Assembly: GCF_028882275.1 (NCBI RefSeq) | Contig: NZ_JARBUT010000008.1 | Span: 1 to 40,262 of the forward strand | DNA: 40,262 nt | Source of the DNA: Nocardiopsis sp. N85 | Lineage (GTDB): Bacteria > Actinomycetota > Actinomycetes > Streptosporangiales > Streptosporangiaceae | Direction of reading: 5' to 3' | Part shown: positions 26,560 to 38,220 of the stretch, one piece after another | Layout of the letters: the number at the start of each line of letters is the position of its first letter | Position numbering within the stretch: position 1 is the first letter of the stretch | Position numbers and translations under genes: made by a program | Notes under the pieces: model-generated | Database searches by the model: none | The model's input: only the letters and a program-made list of their open reading frames with translations | Told to the model about the DNA's origin: nothing

Positions 26560-26745
26560 CTACCAGCTCGACTTGGTGATACCGGGCAGCTCGCCCCGGT
26601 GGGCCATCTCGCGGAAGCAGATACGGCACAGGCCGAACTTCCGGAAGACGGCGCGCGGGCGGCCGCACCGCGAGCATCGAGTATACGCGCGAACGCCGAA
26701 CTTCGGCTTCCGCTGCGACTTGGCGATCAGAGCCTTCTTAGCCAT
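26560..26745 (-). CDS. rpsN: 30S ribosomal protein S14, zinc-binding (type Z)
   Basis: This 61-residue S14 is the short zinc form, with Cys24, Cys27, Cys40 and Cys43 in CSRC and CRIC. It keeps the family end [16 protein letters not shown]14 sits in the head of the small subunit. Some actinobacteria also carry a longer zinc-free S14 elsewhere; this copy is the housekeeping one in the spc block. ATG 26745 is 13 bp after rplE. Confidence 0.97.
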   Translation of the reverse strand: MAKKALIAKSQRKPKFGVRAYTRCSRCGRPRAVFRKFGLCRICFREMAHRGELPGITKSSW

Positions 26746-26758
26746 GTGTGCTTATCCC

Positions 26759-27334
26759 TCAGGCTTCCTTGAACGGGAAACCGAGCCGCTTGAGCAGGCT
26801 GCGGCCCTGGTCGTCGTTGATCGCGCTGGTGACGACGGTGATGTCCATCCCACGCACGCGATCGACCTTGTCCGGGTCCACCTCGTGGAACATGACCTGC
26901 TCGGTCAGACCGAAGGTGTAGTTGCCGTTCCCGTCGAACTGCTTCGGGGACAGGCCTCGGAAGTCCCGGATACGGGGCAGGGCCAGCGAGAGCAGCCGGT
27001 CGAGGAACTCCCACATCCGGTCGCCGCGCAGCGTGACGCTGGCGCCGATCGGCTGACCCTCGCGCAGCTTGAACTGCGCGATGGAGTTCTTCGCACGGTT
27101 GATCCGCGGCTTCTGCCCGGTGATCGCCGACAGGTCGGCGATCGCGCCCTGAATGAGCTTCGCGTCACGCGCCGCCTCGCCGACACCCATGTTGACCACG
27201 ATCTTCGTCAGACCGGGGACCTGCATGATGTTGGCGATGCCGTGCTCTTCCTTGAGCGCCGAAACGATCTCGTTCCGGTACTTCTCCTTGAGCCGCGGCA
27301 TCGGCGGGGCCGTGATGTCGTTGGTAACCGTCAT
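26759..27334 (-). CDS. rplE: 50S ribosomal protein L5
   Basis: L5 binds 5S rRNA and contacts P-site tRNA. The 191-residue protein has [40 protein letters not shown], the [19 protein letters not shown] block and [20 protein letters not shown] near the end. Its start overlaps the rplX stop as ATGA. Confidence 0.98.
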   Translation of the reverse strand: MTVTNDITAPPMPRLKEKYRNEIVSALKEEHGIANIMQVPGLTKIVVNMGVGEAARDAKLIQGAIADLSAITGQKPRINRAKNSIAQFKLREGQPIGASVTLRGDRMWEFLDRLLSLALPRIRDFRGLSPKQFDGNGNYTFGLTEQVMFHEVDPDKVDRVRGMDITVVTSAINDDQGRSLLKRLGFPFKEA

Positions 27335-27639
27335 CAGATGTCCTTACCGGTGCGGCGGGAGACCCGAACCTTGGTTCCGTCTTCCTCGAAGCGGTAGCCC
27401 ACCCGAGAGGCCTTGCCGTCCACCACGAGCGCAACGTTGCTCACGTGGATGGGGGCCTCCTTGGTGACGACCTCGCCCTGCTGGCCGCCCGCCGGGTTGG
27501 CCTTCCTGTGCTTCTTGACCAGGTTGACGCCCTCGACGACGACACGGTCCTCCTTGGGCAGGGCCTTGACGACCTTGCCCGTGGCACCCTTGTCCTTGCC
27601 GGCGATGACGATGACCTCGTCGCCAGATTTGATCTTCAT
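27334..27639 (-). CDS. rplX: 50S ribosomal protein L24
   Basis: L24 starts large-subunit assembly and lies by the tunnel exit. The 101-residue protein has the KOW motif [20 protein letters not shown], the [16 protein letters not shown] block, and the end [21 protein letters not shown]. Stop and rplE start overlap; it is 3 bp after rplN. Confidence 0.98.
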   Translation of the reverse strand: MKIKSGDEVIVIAGKDKGATGKVVKALPKEDRVVVEGVNLVKKHRKANPAGGQQGEVVTKEAPIHVSNVALVVDGKASRVGYRFEEDGTKVRVSRRTGKDI

Positions 27640-27642
27640 CGC

Positions 27643-28011
27643 CTACAGCACCTCCGGCGCAAGCGAAATGATGCGCATGTACTTCTTGTCCCGCAGTTCA
27701 CGGCCCACCGGGCCGAAAATACGGGTGCCTCGCGGGTCCCCACCGTCCTTGATGAGCACGGCAGCGTTCTCATCGAAGCGGATGTAGGAGCCGTCGGGCC
27801 GGCGGCGCTCCTTGACGGTGCGCACGACAACGGCCTTGACGACGTCGCCCTTCTTGACTCCAGCGCCAGGCAGGGCGTCCTTCACCGTGGCGACGATCGT
27901 GTCGCCGATCCCGGCGTAGCGCCGACCCGAGCCACCGAGAACACGGATGGTGAGAATTTCCTTCGCACCCGTGTTGTCGGCGACCTTGAGTCGCGACTCC
28001 TGCTGAATCAC
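27643..28011 (-). CDS. rplN: 50S ribosomal protein L14
   Basis: L14 forms an intersubunit bridge and binds the silencing factor RsfS in many bacteria. The 122-residue protein (GTG 28011) runs from [20 protein letters not shown] to [18 protein letters not shown], the exact canonical length. It is the first gene of the spc block, after a gap of 105 bp with two hairpins that mark the S10/spc boundary. Confidence 0.98.
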   Translation of the reverse strand: MIQQESRLKVADNTGAKEILTIRVLGGSGRRYAGIGDTIVATVKDALPGAGVKKGDVVKAVVVRTVKERRRPDGSYIRFDENAAVLIKDGGDPRGTRIFGPVGRELRDKKYMRIISLAPEVL

Positions 28012-28076
28012 GTCTGCTCCTGATGTGATGCGTGCGGTCCACTGCCGCACGGCTAGGTGGTCTGCACCCCTCGCGC

Positions 28077-28105
28077 CGGCGGCCGACAACGGATGTCGGC
28101 CGCCG
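28077..28105 (-). terminator. Hairpin at the S10/spc boundary
   Basis: CGGCGGCCGACA (28077-28088) pairs perfectly with TGTCGGCCGCCG (28094-28105) around a 5-nt loop, 11 bp after the rpsQ stop. A second stem GTGCGG/CCGCAC (28032-28037 with 28045-28050) follows. The position matches the end of the E. coli S10 operon, so it is a probable terminator, attenuator or processing site. Confidence 0.65.
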
Positions 28106-28116
28106 ACAGGCTGGGG

Positions 28117-28389
28117 TTACTTAGCCTTCTCCAGGATCTCCACGACGCGCCAACGCTTCGTCGCGGAGAGCGGCCGCGTCTCCATCACTCGGACGCGGTC
28201 ACCGACGCCACAGGAGTTCGCCTCGTCGTGCGCCTTGTACTTGGTCGTCCTACGGATGACCTTGCCGTACAGGGCGTGCTTCACGTGGTCTTCGACCTCG
28301 ACGACGACGGTCTTGTCCATCTTGTCGCTGACGACGTAGCCTTCGCGCACCTTGCGGTGGCTGCGTGCCTCGGTCTGGTTCTCACTCAT
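28117..28389 (-). CDS. rpsQ: 30S ribosomal protein S17
   Basis: S17 is a primary 16S rRNA-binding protein with an OB fold. The 90-residue sequence contains [20 protein letters not shown], the [16 protein letters not shown] block and [20 protein letters not shown]. Its start overlaps rpmC by 4 bp. It is the last gene of the S10 block. Confidence 0.98.
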   Translation of the reverse strand: MSENQTEARSHRKVREGYVVSDKMDKTVVVEVEDHVKHALYGKVIRRTTKYKAHDEANSCGVGDRVRVMETRPLSATKRWRVVEILEKAK

Positions 28390-28640
28390 TCGGCTGCTTC
28401 CTTCGACTCCTGCGCCGACTCACCAGACAGCGGGGCGATCCCCAGCTCGTGCTCGCGCAGGATCGTGTAGATCCTGGCGATCTCGCGCTTGACGGTGCGC
28501 AGACGGCTGTGGTTGTCGAGCTGACCGGTCGCGGCCTGGAAGCGGAGGTTGAAGAGCTCGGCCTTGGCTTCCTTGAGCTTGGCGGCCAGGTCCTCAAGGG
28601 ACTGGTCGCGGAGCTCCTGGGCAGTCACGGACTTTGCCAT
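28386..28640 (-). CDS. rpmC: 50S ribosomal protein L29
   Basis: L29 lies at the peptide exit, where trigger factor and SRP dock. The 84-residue protein has [40 protein letters not shown] and an acidic tail. ATG 28640 shares its first base with the rplP stop; GTG 28643 one codon upstream is also possible. It overlaps rpsQ downstream. Confidence 0.97.
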   Translation of the reverse strand: MAKSVTAQELRDQSLEDLAAKLKEAKAELFNLRFQAATGQLDNHSRLRTVKREIARIYTILREHELGIAPLSGESAQESKEAAE

Positions 28641-29053
28641 CACTCCCCCTCCCGCTTAACGAACTTGCACTTCATCGGGAGCTTGTGCATCGCACGGCGC
28701 ATGGCCTCCTTGGCCACGTCCTCGGGCACGCCCGACAGCTCGAACATCACACGGCCGGGCTTGACCGGCGCGACCCACCACTCCGGGGAACCCTTACCGG
28801 AACCCATGCGGACCTCGGCGGGCTTCTTGGTCAGCGGACGGTCCGGGAAGATGTTGATCCAGACCTTGCCGCCACGGCGAATGTGACGCGTCATGGCGAT
28901 ACGAGCGGACTCGATCTGCCGGTTGGTCACGTAAGCCGACTCCAGAGCCTGGATGCCGAACTCACCGAAGTTGACGGTCGTGCCGCCCTTGGCTTTGCCG
29001 CGCAGGTCCGGGTGGTGCTGCTTGCGGTACTTGACCTTACGAGGAATAAGCAC
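28640..29053 (-). CDS. rplP: 50S ribosomal protein L16
   Basis: L16 helps shape the A site of the large subunit. The 137-residue protein opens [20 protein letters not shown], has the [20 protein letters not shown] and [20 protein letters not shown] blocks, and ends in a basic tail. It follows rpsC by 3 bp. Confidence 0.98.
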   Translation of the reverse strand: MLIPRKVKYRKQHHPDLRGKAKGGTTVNFGEFGIQALESAYVTNRQIESARIAMTRHIRRGGKVWINIFPDRPLTKKPAEVRMGSGKGSPEWWVAPVKPGRVMFELSGVPEDVAKEAMRRAMHKLPMKCKFVKREGE

Positions 29054-29056
29054 TGG

Positions 29057-29865
<809 letters not shown>

Positions 29866-29866
<1 letters not shown>

Positions 29867-30234
29867 TATCGGGTCCTTTCCTTCGTCTTGGACGAGGCGC
29901 CCGAGCGCTCGGCGACGACCACGGTGATGTGGCTCGTACGCTTGGTCACCCGGAAGGCGCGGCCGAAGCCCCTGGGACGAATGCGCTTCAGGGTCGGACC
30001 CTCGTCCACCCACGCGCGTTCGACCACCAGCGACTCGCGGTCCAACTTGTCATTGTGCTCAGCGTTGGCGATGGCACTGGCCAGTACCTTGCCAACAGGC
30101 TCGCTCGCTGACTGGGGCGCGAACCGGAGCACCGCCTGTGCCTCGTCAGCGGGCAACCCGCGAATAAGGTCCACCACCCGGCGGGCCTTCCGGGGCGTAA
30201 CACGGACGAACCGTGCCTGTGCCCTCGTTCCCAT
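29866..30234 (-). CDS. rplV: 50S ribosomal protein L22
   Basis: L22 forms part of the peptide tunnel wall, and its loop influences macrolide sensitivity. The 122-residue protein runs [20 protein letters not shown] through [20 protein letters not shown] to [15 protein letters not shown] 30234 is preferred on family length, with GAGG nine bases upstream; GTG 30252 would add six residues. It is followed without a gap by rpsC. Confidence 0.97.
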
Positions 30235-30309
30235 CGCTTTTCCCTCGCTCACGGAAATTCATCTCCACTCACCGTGGAGAAAGTGGTTCTTAACTGCCTG
30301 GTGTAACCG

Positions 30310-30588
30310 CTAACGGCGGCTACGGCGGTCTTCCTTGACGTGGCTGCGGAAAGTACGCGTGGGAGCGAACTCGCCGAGCTTGTGGCCGACCATGGACTCG
30401 GACACGAACACGGGAACGTGCTTGCGACCGTCGTGGACGGCGATGGTGTGGCCGATCATCTCCGGGATGATCATGGACCGACGGGACCACGTCTTGATGA
30501 CGTTCTTGGTGTTCGCCTCGTTCTGCGCTTCCACCTTCTTGAGAAGGTGGTCGTCGACGAACGGACCCTTCTTCAGGCTACGTGGCAT
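30310..30588 (-). CDS. rpsS: 30S ribosomal protein S19
   Basis: S19 is in the head of the small subunit near S13. The 92-residue protein is canonical: [40 protein letters not shown], and [20 protein letters not shown]. It is 12 bp after rplB. Confidence 0.98.
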   Translation of the reverse strand: MPRSLKKGPFVDDHLLKKVEAQNEANTKNVIKTWSRRSMIIPEMIGHTIAVHDGRKHVPVFVSESMVGHKLGEFAPTRTFRSHVKEDRRSRR

Positions 30589-30600
30589 CAGACGTGCTCC

Positions 30601-31440
30601 TTACCGCTTCTTCTTACCGCTACGCCGACGCCGAACGATCAGCTTGTCGCTGGCCTTGTTCTTGGCCCGGGTCCGGCCTTCCTTCTTGCCCCAAGGGCTG
30701 ACCGGGTGACGACCACCCGAGGTCTTGCCCTCGCCACCACCGTGGGGGTGGTCGACCGGGTTCATGACCACACCACGCACGGTCGGGCGCTTGCCCTTCC
30801 AGCGGGAGCGGCCGGCCTTGCCCCAGTTGATGTTGGACTGCTCGGCGTTGCCGACCTGGCCGACGGTGGCGCGGCAGGAGATCTCGACCATGCGCATTTC
30901 GCCGGAGGGCATACGCAGCGTGGCGTACCTGCCCTCCTTGGCCAGGAGCTGGATCTGCGTACCGGCGGAGCGGCCCAGCTTGGCACCGCCACCCGGCTTC
31001 AGCTCGACCGCGTGCACGAACGTACCCGTGGGGATGTTGCGCAGCGGGAGGCAGTTGCCGGGCTTGATGTCGGACTGCGGACCGTTCTCGACGCGGTCGC
31101 CCTGCTTGAGGCCGGCGGGCGCCAGAATGTAGCGCTTCTCACCGTCCACGTAGTGGAGCAGGGCGATGCGAGCGGTGCGGTTGGGGTCGTACTCGATGTG
31201 AGCGACCTTGGCCGGCACCCCGTCCTTGTCGTGGCGACGGAAGTCGATCACGCGGTAGGCGCGCTTGTGACCGCCACCCTGGTGACGGGCGGTGATACGA
31301 CCGTGGCCGTTACGGCCGCCCTTGGAGTGGAGCGGACGGACCAGGGACTTCTCCGGCTCCGAGCGCGTGATCTCGACGAAGTCGCTCACGCTGGAACCGC
31401 GACGACCCGGTGTCGTCGGCTTGTACTTACGAATGCCCAT
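30601..31440 (-). CDS. rplB: 50S ribosomal protein L2
   Basis: L2 is essential for subunit joining and peptidyl transfer. The 279-residue protein has [20 protein letters not shown], the RNA-binding [20 protein letters not shown] block, and the conserved [20 protein letters not shown] motif with the histidine close to the active centre. It lies 52 bp after rplW. Confidence 0.98.
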   Translation of the reverse strand: MGIRKYKPTTPGRRGSSVSDFVEITRSEPEKSLVRPLHSKGGRNGHGRITARHQGGGHKRAYRVIDFRRHDKDGVPAKVAHIEYDPNRTARIALLHYVDGEKRYILAPAGLKQGDRVENGPQSDIKPGNCLPLRNIPTGTFVHAVELKPGGGAKLGRSAGTQIQLLAKEGRYATLRMPSGEMRMVEISCRATVGQVGNAEQSNINWGKAGRSRWKGKRPTVRGVVMNPVDHPHGGGEGKTSGGRHPVSPWGKKEGRTRAKNKASDKLIVRRRRSGKKKR

Positions 31441-31492
31441 CTTCTTCGCGCATTCCTTTACGTGTTACTAGGTGTGGAGCGGTCAGACCGGT

Positions 31493-31783
31493 TTACCGAC
31501 CGAAGATGTCGATCCGCTCGCCATCGGCGACGCTGACGATCGCACGCTTCGTGTCGGGGCGCTTACCGAAACCGAAACGGGTGCGCTTGCGCTTGCCCTT
31601 GCGGTTGATCGTGTTCACCCCGGTGACCTTGACCTCGAAGATCTGCTCGATCGCGATCTTGATCTGGGTCTTGTTGGAGTCCGGGTGGACGATGAACGTG
31701 TACTTGTTATCGTCCATGAGCCCGTAACTCTTCTCCGAGATCACCGGCTCGATGATGATGTCCCGCGGGTCGGGGATCCTCAC
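31493..31783 (-). CDS. rplW: 50S ribosomal protein L23
   Basis: L23 at the tunnel exit is the docking site for trigger factor and SRP. The 96-residue protein has [40 protein letters not shown] and [23 protein letters not shown] 31783 overlaps the rplD stop by 4 bp. Confidence 0.98.
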   Translation of the reverse strand: MRIPDPRDIIIEPVISEKSYGLMDDNKYTFIVHPDSNKTQIKIAIEQIFEVKVTGVNTINRKGKRKRTRFGFGKRPDTKRAIVSVADGERIDIFGR

Positions 31784-32454
31784 TGGTCGTCCTCCTCGGA
31801 CTGAGCAGCGGCCTTGACGTCGCCGGAGGCGTGAGCCAGGAACTCGGTGTAGCCCGCCTCGGTGAAGACGATGTCGTCCGCGTAGAGGACGTCATACGTG
31901 TTCACCTGGTTGGCGTCGAGGATGTGCACCTCTTCGAGGTTGCGCAGAGCACGACGGTTGTGCTCGTCCTCGCGGGCCAGGACGACCAGGACCTTGTCGG
32001 ACTCGGTCACCTGGCGGAGCGCCTTGAAAGCGGTCTGCGTGAGCTTGGCGTCGGCGTCCTCGGCCACGAAGTGGCTGATGACGTGGATACGGCCGTGACG
32101 CGCCCGGTCGGAGAGGGCACCGCGCAGGGCGGCGGCCTTCATCTTCTTCGGGGTGCGCTGGCTGTAGTCACGGGGCTGAGGCCCGTGGACCGTGCCACCG
32201 CCGGTGTACTGCGGAGCGCGGATGGAGCCCTGGCGGGCGCGACCCGTGCCCTTCTGGCGGTACGGCTTCTTACCACCACCGCGGACTTCACCGCGGGTCT
32301 TGGTGGAGTGAGTGCCCTGGCGGCCGGCGGCCATCTGGGCGTTCACGACCTGGTGGATCAGCGGAATGCTGACCTGCTGGGCGAAGACGCTCTCCGGCAG
32401 CTCGACGCTGCCGTTGGCGCCGCCCTCGGGGTTCTTGACATCGATCTGGGCCAT
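31780..32454 (-). CDS. rplD: 50S ribosomal protein L4
   Basis: L4 lines the peptide tunnel; in E. coli it also represses the S10 operon. The 224-residue protein contains [20 protein letters not shown], the tunnel loop [20 protein letters not shown], and the later strands [13 protein letters not shown] short acidic tail ends it. It is 3 bp after rplC and overlaps rplW. Confidence 0.98.
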   Translation of the reverse strand: MAQIDVKNPEGGANGSVELPESVFAQQVSIPLIHQVVNAQMAAGRQGTHSTKTRGEVRGGGKKPYRQKGTGRARQGSIRAPQYTGGGTVHGPQPRDYSQRTPKKMKAAALRGALSDRARHGRIHVISHFVAEDADAKLTQTAFKALRQVTESDKVLVVLAREDEHNRRALRNLEEVHILDANQVNTYDVLYADDIVFTEAGYTEFLAHASGDVKAAAQSEEDDQ

Positions 32455-32457
32455 GGC

Positions 32458-33108
32458 TTACTTGTCCCCCTTCACAGCGGTGCGGACGAGCACCAGACCG
32501 CCGTTGGGACCGGGAACAGCACCCTTGACCAGGATGAGGCCCTTCTCCGCGTCCACGGAGTGAACGGTCAGGTTCTGGACGGTCTTGCGCACGTTGCCCA
32601 TGCGCCCGGCCATCCGCATGCCCTTGAAAACGCGGCCGGGCGTGGCGCAGCCGCCGATGGAACCGGGAGAGCGGTGCTTGCGCTGCGTGCCGTGCGAGGC
32701 GGAGAGACCACGGAAACCGTGGCGCTTCATCACACCGGCGAAGCCCTTGCCCTTGCTCTTACCCGTGACGTCGACCTTCTGGCCGCTCTCGAAGAGGTCC
32801 GCGGTGAGCTCCTGGCCGAGCGTGTACTCGGTGGAGTCGGTGGTGCGGACCTCGACGTAGTTGCGGCGCGGGGTCAGGTCGTTCTTGCGCAGGTAGTCGC
32901 CGAGCGGCTTGTTGACCTTGCGCGGGTTGATCTGCCCGTAACCGATCTGAATGGCGGAGTAGCCGTCGGTGTCCGGGGTCCGGATCCGGCTCACGACGCA
33001 CGGACCGGCCTTCAGAACCGTCACGGGCACCATCTTGCCCGTGTCGTCGAAGACCTGGGTCATGCCGAGCTTTTCGCCCAGAACTCCCTTGATCTGCTTG
33101 GTGGCCAT
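32458..33108 (-). CDS. rplC: 50S ribosomal protein L3
   Basis: L3 is an early assembly protein reaching the peptidyl transferase centre. The 216-residue protein has [20 protein letters not shown], the [20 protein letters not shown] block with the methylatable-glutamine-type region, and [20 protein letters not shown]. It lies 12 bp after rpsJ. Confidence 0.98.
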   Translation of the reverse strand: MATKQIKGVLGEKLGMTQVFDDTGKMVPVTVLKAGPCVVSRIRTPDTDGYSAIQIGYGQINPRKVNKPLGDYLRKNDLTPRRNYVEVRTTDSTEYTLGQELTADLFESGQKVDVTGKSKGKGFAGVMKRHGFRGLSASHGTQRKHRSPGSIGGCATPGRVFKGMRMAGRMGNVRKTVQNLTVHSVDAEKGLILVKGAVPGPNGGLVLVRTAVKGDK

Positions 33109-33120
33109 GTCTGTGCGTCC

Positions 33121-33429
33121 TTAAAGCTTGATCTCGATGTCAACGCCGGCCGGGAGGTCGAGACGCATGAGCGAGTCGACCGTCTTCGGCGTGGGGTCGA
33201 TGATGTCGATCAGCCGCTTGTGGGTGCGCATCTCGAAGTGCTCGCGCGAGTCCTTGTACTTGTGCGGCGATCGGATGACGCAATAAACGTTCTTCTCCGT
33301 CGGCAGCGGCACCGGGCCCGCGACCTGTGCGCCAGTTCGCGTCACAGTCTCGACGATCTTCTTCGCCGAGCTGTCGATGACCTCGTGGTCATAGGCCTTT
33401 AGCCGAATGCGGATCTTTTGTCCCGCCAT
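33121..33429 (-). CDS. rpsJ: 30S ribosomal protein S10
   Basis: S10 (also NusE, in antitermination complexes) lies in the head of the small subunit. The 102-residue protein has [20 protein letters not shown], the [20 protein letters not shown] block and an end in [12 protein letters not shown]. It is the first gene of the S10 block; the 251 bp upstream hold the tuf terminator, and I see no clear promoter. Confidence 0.98.
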   Translation of the reverse strand: MAGQKIRIRLKAYDHEVIDSSAKKIVETVTRTGAQVAGPVPLPTEKNVYCVIRSPHKYKDSREHFEMRTHKRLIDIIDPTPKTVDSLMRLDLPAGVDIEIKL

Positions 33430-33603
33430 GTGGCCTGTTCGTCCTTCGCTTCAGTGTCCGTAACGGTGAGCTGTCCGGTCACAGAAGCCCAGGCCTGGCG
33501 GAATCCGCCGTACAGCCGTGAGCCCCTATTCCCTTGAGAAACCGCAACAGGGCTTGCCCCTGCGGTGCGTCACCGTCACAGAGCCCGATGACGTCTTTTC
33601 GTT
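33430..33603 (-). other. Leader region upstream of rpsJ
   Basis: Between the tuf terminator and rpsJ about 170 bases hold no gene. Hairpin-prone segments exist (for example GGCGGAATCCGCC at about 33498-33510). A TAGGGG hexamer on the minus strand near 33525 could be a -10 box, but its -35 is unconvincing. The S10 promoter or a regulatory leader should be here. Confidence 0.35.
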
Positions 33604-33643
33604 GTGGTGGGCGGGCCGCCTTTGGGGGCGGCCCGCCCACCAC
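33604..33643 (-). terminator. 17-bp perfect hairpin after tuf
   Basis: Arms 33604-33620 and 33627-33643 are perfect reverse complements around a 6-nt loop. It lies 38 bp beyond the tuf stop on the minus strand and closes the str block. No T-tract follows, but the stem is among the strongest in the window. Confidence 0.85.
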
Positions 33644-33680
33644 GCCGGGTCGGTTCCGGAAGGAACCTCCCCCGCGTGTG

Positions 33681-34874
33681 TTACTTGAGGATCTTGGTGA
33701 CGCGACCGGCGCCCACGGTCCGACCACCCTCGCGGATGGCGAACTTCAGGCCCTCTTCCATCGCGACCGGCTGGATCAGGTTGACGGTCATCTCGGTGTT
33801 GTCACCGGGCATGACCATCTCCGTGCCCTCCGGCAGCGTCACGACGCCGGTGACGTCGGTGGTGCGGAAGTAGAACTGCGGGCGGTAGTTGTTGAAGAAC
33901 GGCGTGTGGCGGCCACCCTCGTCCTTGGACAGGATGACGACCTGGGCCTCGAACTCCGTGTGCGGGGTGGTCGTGCCCGGCTTGATGACGACCTGGCCGC
34001 GCTCGACGTCCTCGCGCTTGATGCCGCGCAGGAGCAGACCGACGTTGTCGCCGGCCTGGCCCTGGTCGAGCAGCTTGCGGAACATCTCGACACCGGTGAC
34101 CGTGGTGGTCTGCTTGTCGTCCTTGATACCGACGATGTCGACGGTCTCGTTGACGTTGACGATGCCGCGCTCGATGCGACCGGTGACGACGGTGCCGCGA
34201 CCGGTGATCGAGAAGACGTCCTCGATCGGCATGAGGAACGGCTTGTCGGTGTCACGCTCGGGCTCGGGGATGTACTCGTCCACGGTGCCCATGAGCTCCA
34301 GGACGGACTTGCCCCACTCCGGGTCGCCTTCGAGGGCCTTCAGCGCGGAGACCTTGGTGACGGGAATGTCGTCACCGGGGAACTCGTACTCGCTGAGCAG
34401 CTCGCGGACCTCAAGCTCGACGAGCTCGAAGATCTCCTCGTCGTCCACCATGTCGGCCTTGTTCAGGGCGACGACGATGTAGGGGACGCCGACCTGGCGG
34501 GCCAGGAGCACGTGCTCCTTGGTCTGCGGCATCGGGCCGTCGGTGGCGGCCACGACCAGGATCGCGCCGTCCATCTGAGCGGCACCGGTGATCATGTTCT
34601 TCACGTAGTCCGCGTGACCGGGGCAGTCGACGTGGGCGTAGTGACGCGCCTCGGTCTGGTACTCGACGTGAGCGACGGAAATGGTGATGCCGCGCTCGCG
34701 CTCCTCAGGAGCGTTGTCGATGTCCTCGAACGGGGTGAAGGGGTTGATGTCCGGGTACGCGTCGTGCAGCACCTTGGTGATGGCTGCGGTCAGCGTGGTC
34801 TTGCCGTGGTCAATGTGACCGATGGTGCCGATGTTGACGTGCGGCTTAGTCCGCTCGAACTTTTCCTTCGCCAC
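33681..34874 (-). CDS. tuf: Elongation factor Tu
   Basis: EF-Tu carries aminoacyl-tRNA to the ribosome. The 397-residue GTPase has GHIDHGKT (19-26), the effector RERGITI, DCPGH, NKAD and the domain 2/3 blocks [11 protein letters not shown] and [20 protein letters not shown]. The Gly residues of LLRGIKRE and IKPGT, where changes give thiopeptide/GE2270 resistance in other bacteria, are unchanged. It is the last gene of the str block, 83 bp after fusA, with a small hairpin between. Confidence 0.99.
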   Translation of the reverse strand: MAKEKFERTKPHVNIGTIGHIDHGKTTLTAAITKVLHDAYPDINPFTPFEDIDNAPEERERGITISVAHVEYQTEARHYAHVDCPGHADYVKNMITGAAQMDGAILVVAATDGPMPQTKEHVLLARQVGVPYIVVALNKADMVDDEEIFELVELEVRELLSEYEFPGDDIPVTKVSALKALEGDPEWGKSVLELMGTVDEYIPEPERDTDKPFLMPIEDVFSITGRGTVVTGRIERGIVNVNETVDIVGIKDDKQTTTVTGVEMFRKLLDQGQAGDNVGLLLRGIKREDVERGQVVIKPGTTTPHTEFEAQVVILSKDEGGRHTPFFNNYRPQFYFRTTDVTGVVTLPEGTEMVMPGDNTEMTVNLIQPVAMEEGLKFAIREGGRTVGAGRVTKILK

Positions 34875-34915
34875 TGAAAGTCTCCTAGACGTACAGAGCT
34901 ATCTGGGATCCGGCA

Positions 34916-34933
34916 CCCGCCCAGAAGGGCGGG
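34916..34933 (-). terminator. Small hairpin between fusA and tuf
   Basis: CCCGCC (34916-34921) pairs with GGCGGG (34928-34933) around CAGAAG, in the 83-bp gap between fusA and tuf on the minus strand. It may be a processing or attenuation site that lets tuf be expressed differently from fusA. Confidence 0.4.
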
Positions 34934-34957
34934 ACCGGCTTGGTTACGTGTTCGCGA

Positions 34958-37072
34958 TTACTCGCCGCGAACCTTCGCCACAATTTCTTGGGCGACAGCG
35001 GACGGAACCTCCGCGTAGGAGTCGAACACCATCGAGTAGTTGGCTCGACCCTGCGTACGGCTGCGCAGGTCACCCACGTAGCCGAACATTTCGGAGAGGG
35101 GCACGAGGGCCTTGACGAGACGGACACCGGAACGCTCGTCCATGGACTGGATCTGTCCACGGCGGGAGTTCAGGTCACCGATGACGTCACCCATGTACTC
35201 CTCAGGTGTGGTCACCTCGACCGCCATGACCGGCTCCAGGAGAGTCGGCTTGGCCAGCTTGACGGCCTCCTTGAAGGCCATCGAACCGGCGGTCTTGAAG
35301 GCCATCTCGGAGGAGTCGACCTCGTGGTACTGACCGTCGGTCAGCGTCACCTTCACGCCGACCAGCGGGTAGTGGGCGAGAACACCCAGCTCCGCGGCCT
35401 CCTGGCAGCCGGAGTCGACCGACGGGATGTACTCCCGCGGGATGCGACCACCGGTGACGGCGTTGACGAACTCGTAGCCGCTGGTGTCGCCGCTCTCGGA
35501 TTCGAGAGGCTCGACGTTGATCTTGACCTTGGCGAACTGGCCCGATCCACCCGTCTGCTTCTTGTGGGTGTAGACGTGGCCGTCGACCTTCTTGCGAATG
35601 GTCTCGCGGTAGGCCACCTGGGGCTTACCGATGTTCGCCTCGACCTTGAACTCGTCGCGCATGCGGTTGACGAGGACTTCGAGGTGCAGCTCGCCCATAC
35701 CGGAGATGACGGTCTGGCCGGTCTGGTCGTCGGTGGCGACCTGGAAGGAGGGGTCCTCCTCCGCGAGACGCTGGATCGCGATGCCCAGCTTCTCCTGGTC
35801 GCTCTTCGTCTTCGGCTCGATGGCCACCTCGATGACCGGGGCCGGGAAGGTCATGGACTCCAGGACGATGCCGTTCTGCGGGTCGCAGAGCGTCTCACCC
35901 GTGGTGGTGTCCTTCAGACCCATGACGGCGACGATGTCGCCGGCACCGACCTCGGCGATCTCCTCGCGCTTGTTGGAGTGCATCCGGTAGATCTTGCCGA
36001 TGCGCTCCTTGCGGCCCTTGACGCTGTTGAGCACCTGGGTACCGGTCTGGAGCACGCCGGAATAGATGCGCACGTAGGTCAGCTTGCCGAGGTGCGGGTC
36101 GCTCATGATCTTGAAGACCAGAGCGGACAGCGGCTCGTCGTTGCTGGGCTTGCGGGCGAGCTTGGACTCCTCGGTCTCGTCCTTGGGGTCGTGGCCTTCG
36201 ATGGCCTCGATGTCCAGGGGCGAGGGGAGGTAGGCGACGACCGCGTCGAGCAGGGGCTGGACGCCCTTGTTCTTGAACGCGGTGCCGCAGACGACCGGGA
36301 TGGCCGTACCCGCGATGGTGGCGCGACGGATGGCCGGGACCAGCTGCTCCAGGGTGGGCTCCTGCCCCTCCAGGTACAGCTCCATGATCTCGTCGTCGGC
36401 CTCGGCCAGCGTCTCAAGGAACTGGTCGCGAGCCTCGCGGGCGGCGTCCGCGTGGGTGTCCGGGATGTCGATCGTGTCGTACATCTCGCCCAGAGCGGCC
36501 TCGTCGTTCCAGACGTAGGCCTTCATCTTCACGAGGTCGATGACGCCCTTGAAGTCGCTCTCGGCACCGATGGGCAGCTGGATCGGCATCGCGTTGGCAC
36601 CCAGACGCTCGCGGAACATGTCCACGCAGCGCTGGAACTCGGCACCGATCTTGTCCATCTTGTTGACGAAACAGATGCGCGGCACGCCGTAGCGGTCAGC
36701 CTGACGCCAGACCTGCTCCGACTGGGGCTCGACGCCTTCCTTGGCGTCGAAGACCGCGACAGCACCGTCGAGAACACGCAGCGAACGCTCGACCTCGACC
36801 GTGAAGTCGACGTGGCCGGGCGTGTCGATGATGTTGATGGTGTGGTCGTCCCAGTGGGTGGTGGTAGCAGCGGAGGTAATGGTGATACCCCGCTCCTGCT
36901 CCTCCTTCATCCAGTCCATGGTGGCAGCGCCATCGTGGACCTCGCCCACCTTGTGGGTCACACCGGTGTAGTAGAGGATCCGCTCAGTGGTGGTGGTCTT
37001 GCCCGCGTCGATATGGGCCATGATCCCGATGTTGCGGACCTTGGCCAGGTCAAGCGCAGTCTTAACAGCCAT
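34958..37072 (-). CDS. fusA: Elongation factor G
   Basis: EF-G moves tRNAs and mRNA through the ribosome. The 704-residue GTPase has [15 protein letters not shown], the switch [27 protein letters not shown], and the domain IV block [23 protein letters not shown] 37072 opens the conserved [16 protein letters not shown] 37084 four codons earlier is too close to its GAGGGA. It lies between rpsG and tuf, the standard str order. Confidence 0.98.
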   Translation of the reverse strand: MAVKTALDLAKVRNIGIMAHIDAGKTTTTERILYYTGVTHKVGEVHDGAATMDWMKEEQERGITITSAATTTHWDDHTINIIDTPGHVDFTVEVERSLRVLDGAVAVFDAKEGVEPQSEQVWRQADRYGVPRICFVNKMDKIGAEFQRCVDMFRERLGANAMPIQLPIGAESDFKGVIDLVKMKAYVWNDEAALGEMYDTIDIPDTHADAAREARDQFLETLAEADDEIMELYLEGQEPTLEQLVPAIRRATIAGTAIPVVCGTAFKNKGVQPLLDAVVAYLPSPLDIEAIEGHDPKDETEESKLARKPSNDEPLSALVFKIMSDPHLGKLTYVRIYSGVLQTGTQVLNSVKGRKERIGKIYRMHSNKREEIAEVGAGDIVAVMGLKDTTTGETLCDPQNGIVLESMTFPAPVIEVAIEPKTKSDQEKLGIAIQRLAEEDPSFQVATDDQTGQTVISGMGELHLEVLVNRMRDEFKVEANIGKPQVAYRETIRKKVDGHVYTHKKQTGGSGQFAKVKINVEPLESESGDTSGYEFVNAVTGGRIPREYIPSVDSGCQEAAELGVLAHYPLVGVKVTLTDGQYHEVDSSEMAFKTAGSMAFKEAVKLAKPTLLEPVMAVEVTTPEEYMGDVIGDLNSRRGQIQSMDERSGVRLVKALVPLSEMFGYVGDLRSRTQGRANYSMVFDSYAEVPSAVAQEIVAKVRGE

Positions 37073-37115
37073 GAGGCTCGTCATTCCCTCGGTCTATTGC
37101 GATACAACCGCAGGG

Positions 37116-37586
37116 TTACCAGCGGTAGTGGGCGAAGGCCTTGTTCGACTCGGCCATCTTGTGCGTGTCCTCACGCTTCTTGACGGCCGCGCCGAGACCG
37201 TTGCTGGCGTCGACCAGCTCGTTCATCAGACGCTCGGTCATGGTCTTCTCACGACGCTGACGTGAGAACGAGATCAGCCAACGCAGCGCGAGCGTGGTGG
37301 ACCGGGAGGCGCGAACCTCGACCGGCACCTGGTAGGTCGCGCCACCGACACGGCGGCTGCGGACCTCCAGCGCGGGCTTGACGTTGTCCAGAGCGCGCTT
37401 GAGGACGACCAGCGGGTCCTGGCCCGTCTTCTCGCGAGCACCCTCCAGGGCGTCGTAGACGACGCGCTGGGCGATGGAACGCTTACCGTCGAGCAGCACC
37501 TTGTTGATGAGTGCGGTGACGAGCGGCGAACCGTAGACCGGGTCGGTGATGAGCTGGCGCTTCGGCGCCGGGCCCTTGCGCGGCAT
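37116..37586 (-). CDS. rpsG: 30S ribosomal protein S7
   Basis: S7 starts assembly of the small-subunit head. The 156-residue protein is canonical: [40 protein letters not shown], and [20 protein letters not shown], ending in [14 protein letters not shown] [11 protein letters not shown]. It starts 2 bp after the rpsL stop. Confidence 0.98.
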   Translation of the reverse strand: MPRKGPAPKRQLITDPVYGSPLVTALINKVLLDGKRSIAQRVVYDALEGAREKTGQDPLVVLKRALDNVKPALEVRSRRVGGATYQVPVEVRASRSTTLALRWLISFSRQRREKTMTERLMNELVDASNGLGAAVKKREDTHKMAESNKAFAHYRW

Positions 37587-37588
37587 GC

Positions 37589-37960
37589 TTACTTCTCCTT
37601 CTTGGCGCCGTAACGGCTACGCGCCTGCTTGCGGTTACGGACACCCTGGGTGTCGAGCGAACCGCGGACGATTCGGTAACGGACACCCGGCAGGTCCTTC
37701 ACACGACCACCGCGCACCAGCACGATGCTGTGCTCCTGGAGGTTGTGACCGATACCGGGGATGTAGGCCGTGACCTCGATGCCGCTGCTCAGCTTGACGC
37801 GAGCGACCTTACGCAGAGCGGAGTTCGGCTTCTTCGGCGTGGTGGTGTAGACGCGTGTGCACACACCACGACGCTGCGGACTCCCCTTCAGCGCCGGGGT
37901 CTTGTTCTTTGCGACCTTGTCCTGTCGGCCCTTACGGACCAGCTGCTGGATGGTGGGCAC
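37589..37960 (-). CDS. rpsL: 30S ribosomal protein S12
   Basis: S12 guards decoding accuracy. The 123-residue protein opens [19 protein letters not shown], with the decoding loops TTPKKPNSA (Lys43) and [12 protein letters not shown] (Lys88). Both lysines are wild type, so no streptomycin-resistance mutation is seen at these sites. GTG 37960 is the start. It heads the str block from the promoter at 38221-38249. Confidence 0.98.
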   Translation of the reverse strand: MPTIQQLVRKGRQDKVAKNKTPALKGSPQRRGVCTRVYTTTPKKPNSALRKVARVKLSSGIEVTAYIPGIGHNLQEHSIVLVRGGRVKDLPGVRYRIVRGSLDTQGVRNRKQARSRYGAKKEK

Positions 37961-38214
37961 CGCGTCTCCGTCTTCCTCGTGACCTACGCCGGTTCTCGTA
38001 GCCGTATCGCTATTGACCTGCTGGATTTCCCGAACCTCCCCGACCCACGCTGTCGGGCGTGTCGCGTTCGTTCCGAAGCACGGCGAAACCGAACACAGCC
38101 GACAAGGGGCCGATTTTCACGGGAGGGGGTTCACATGCGCCGCGCGCCGCAGGTCTTCAGACTCCGACCGGGGCGCCGCACACACACGTGTGACCCGTCG
38201 ACTCACGGGCACAA
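37961..38214 (-). promoter_or_regulatory. 5' leader of the str transcript
   Basis: The predicted start near 38214 gives rpsL an untranslated leader of about 250 nt. It holds several self-complementary stretches and a second AT-rich patch (about 38000-38030) with TAGCGAT and TACGGCT hexamers, which may be another promoter. No known riboswitch or short leader peptide was recognised. Confidence 0.4.
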
Positions 38215-38220
38215 TCACAC

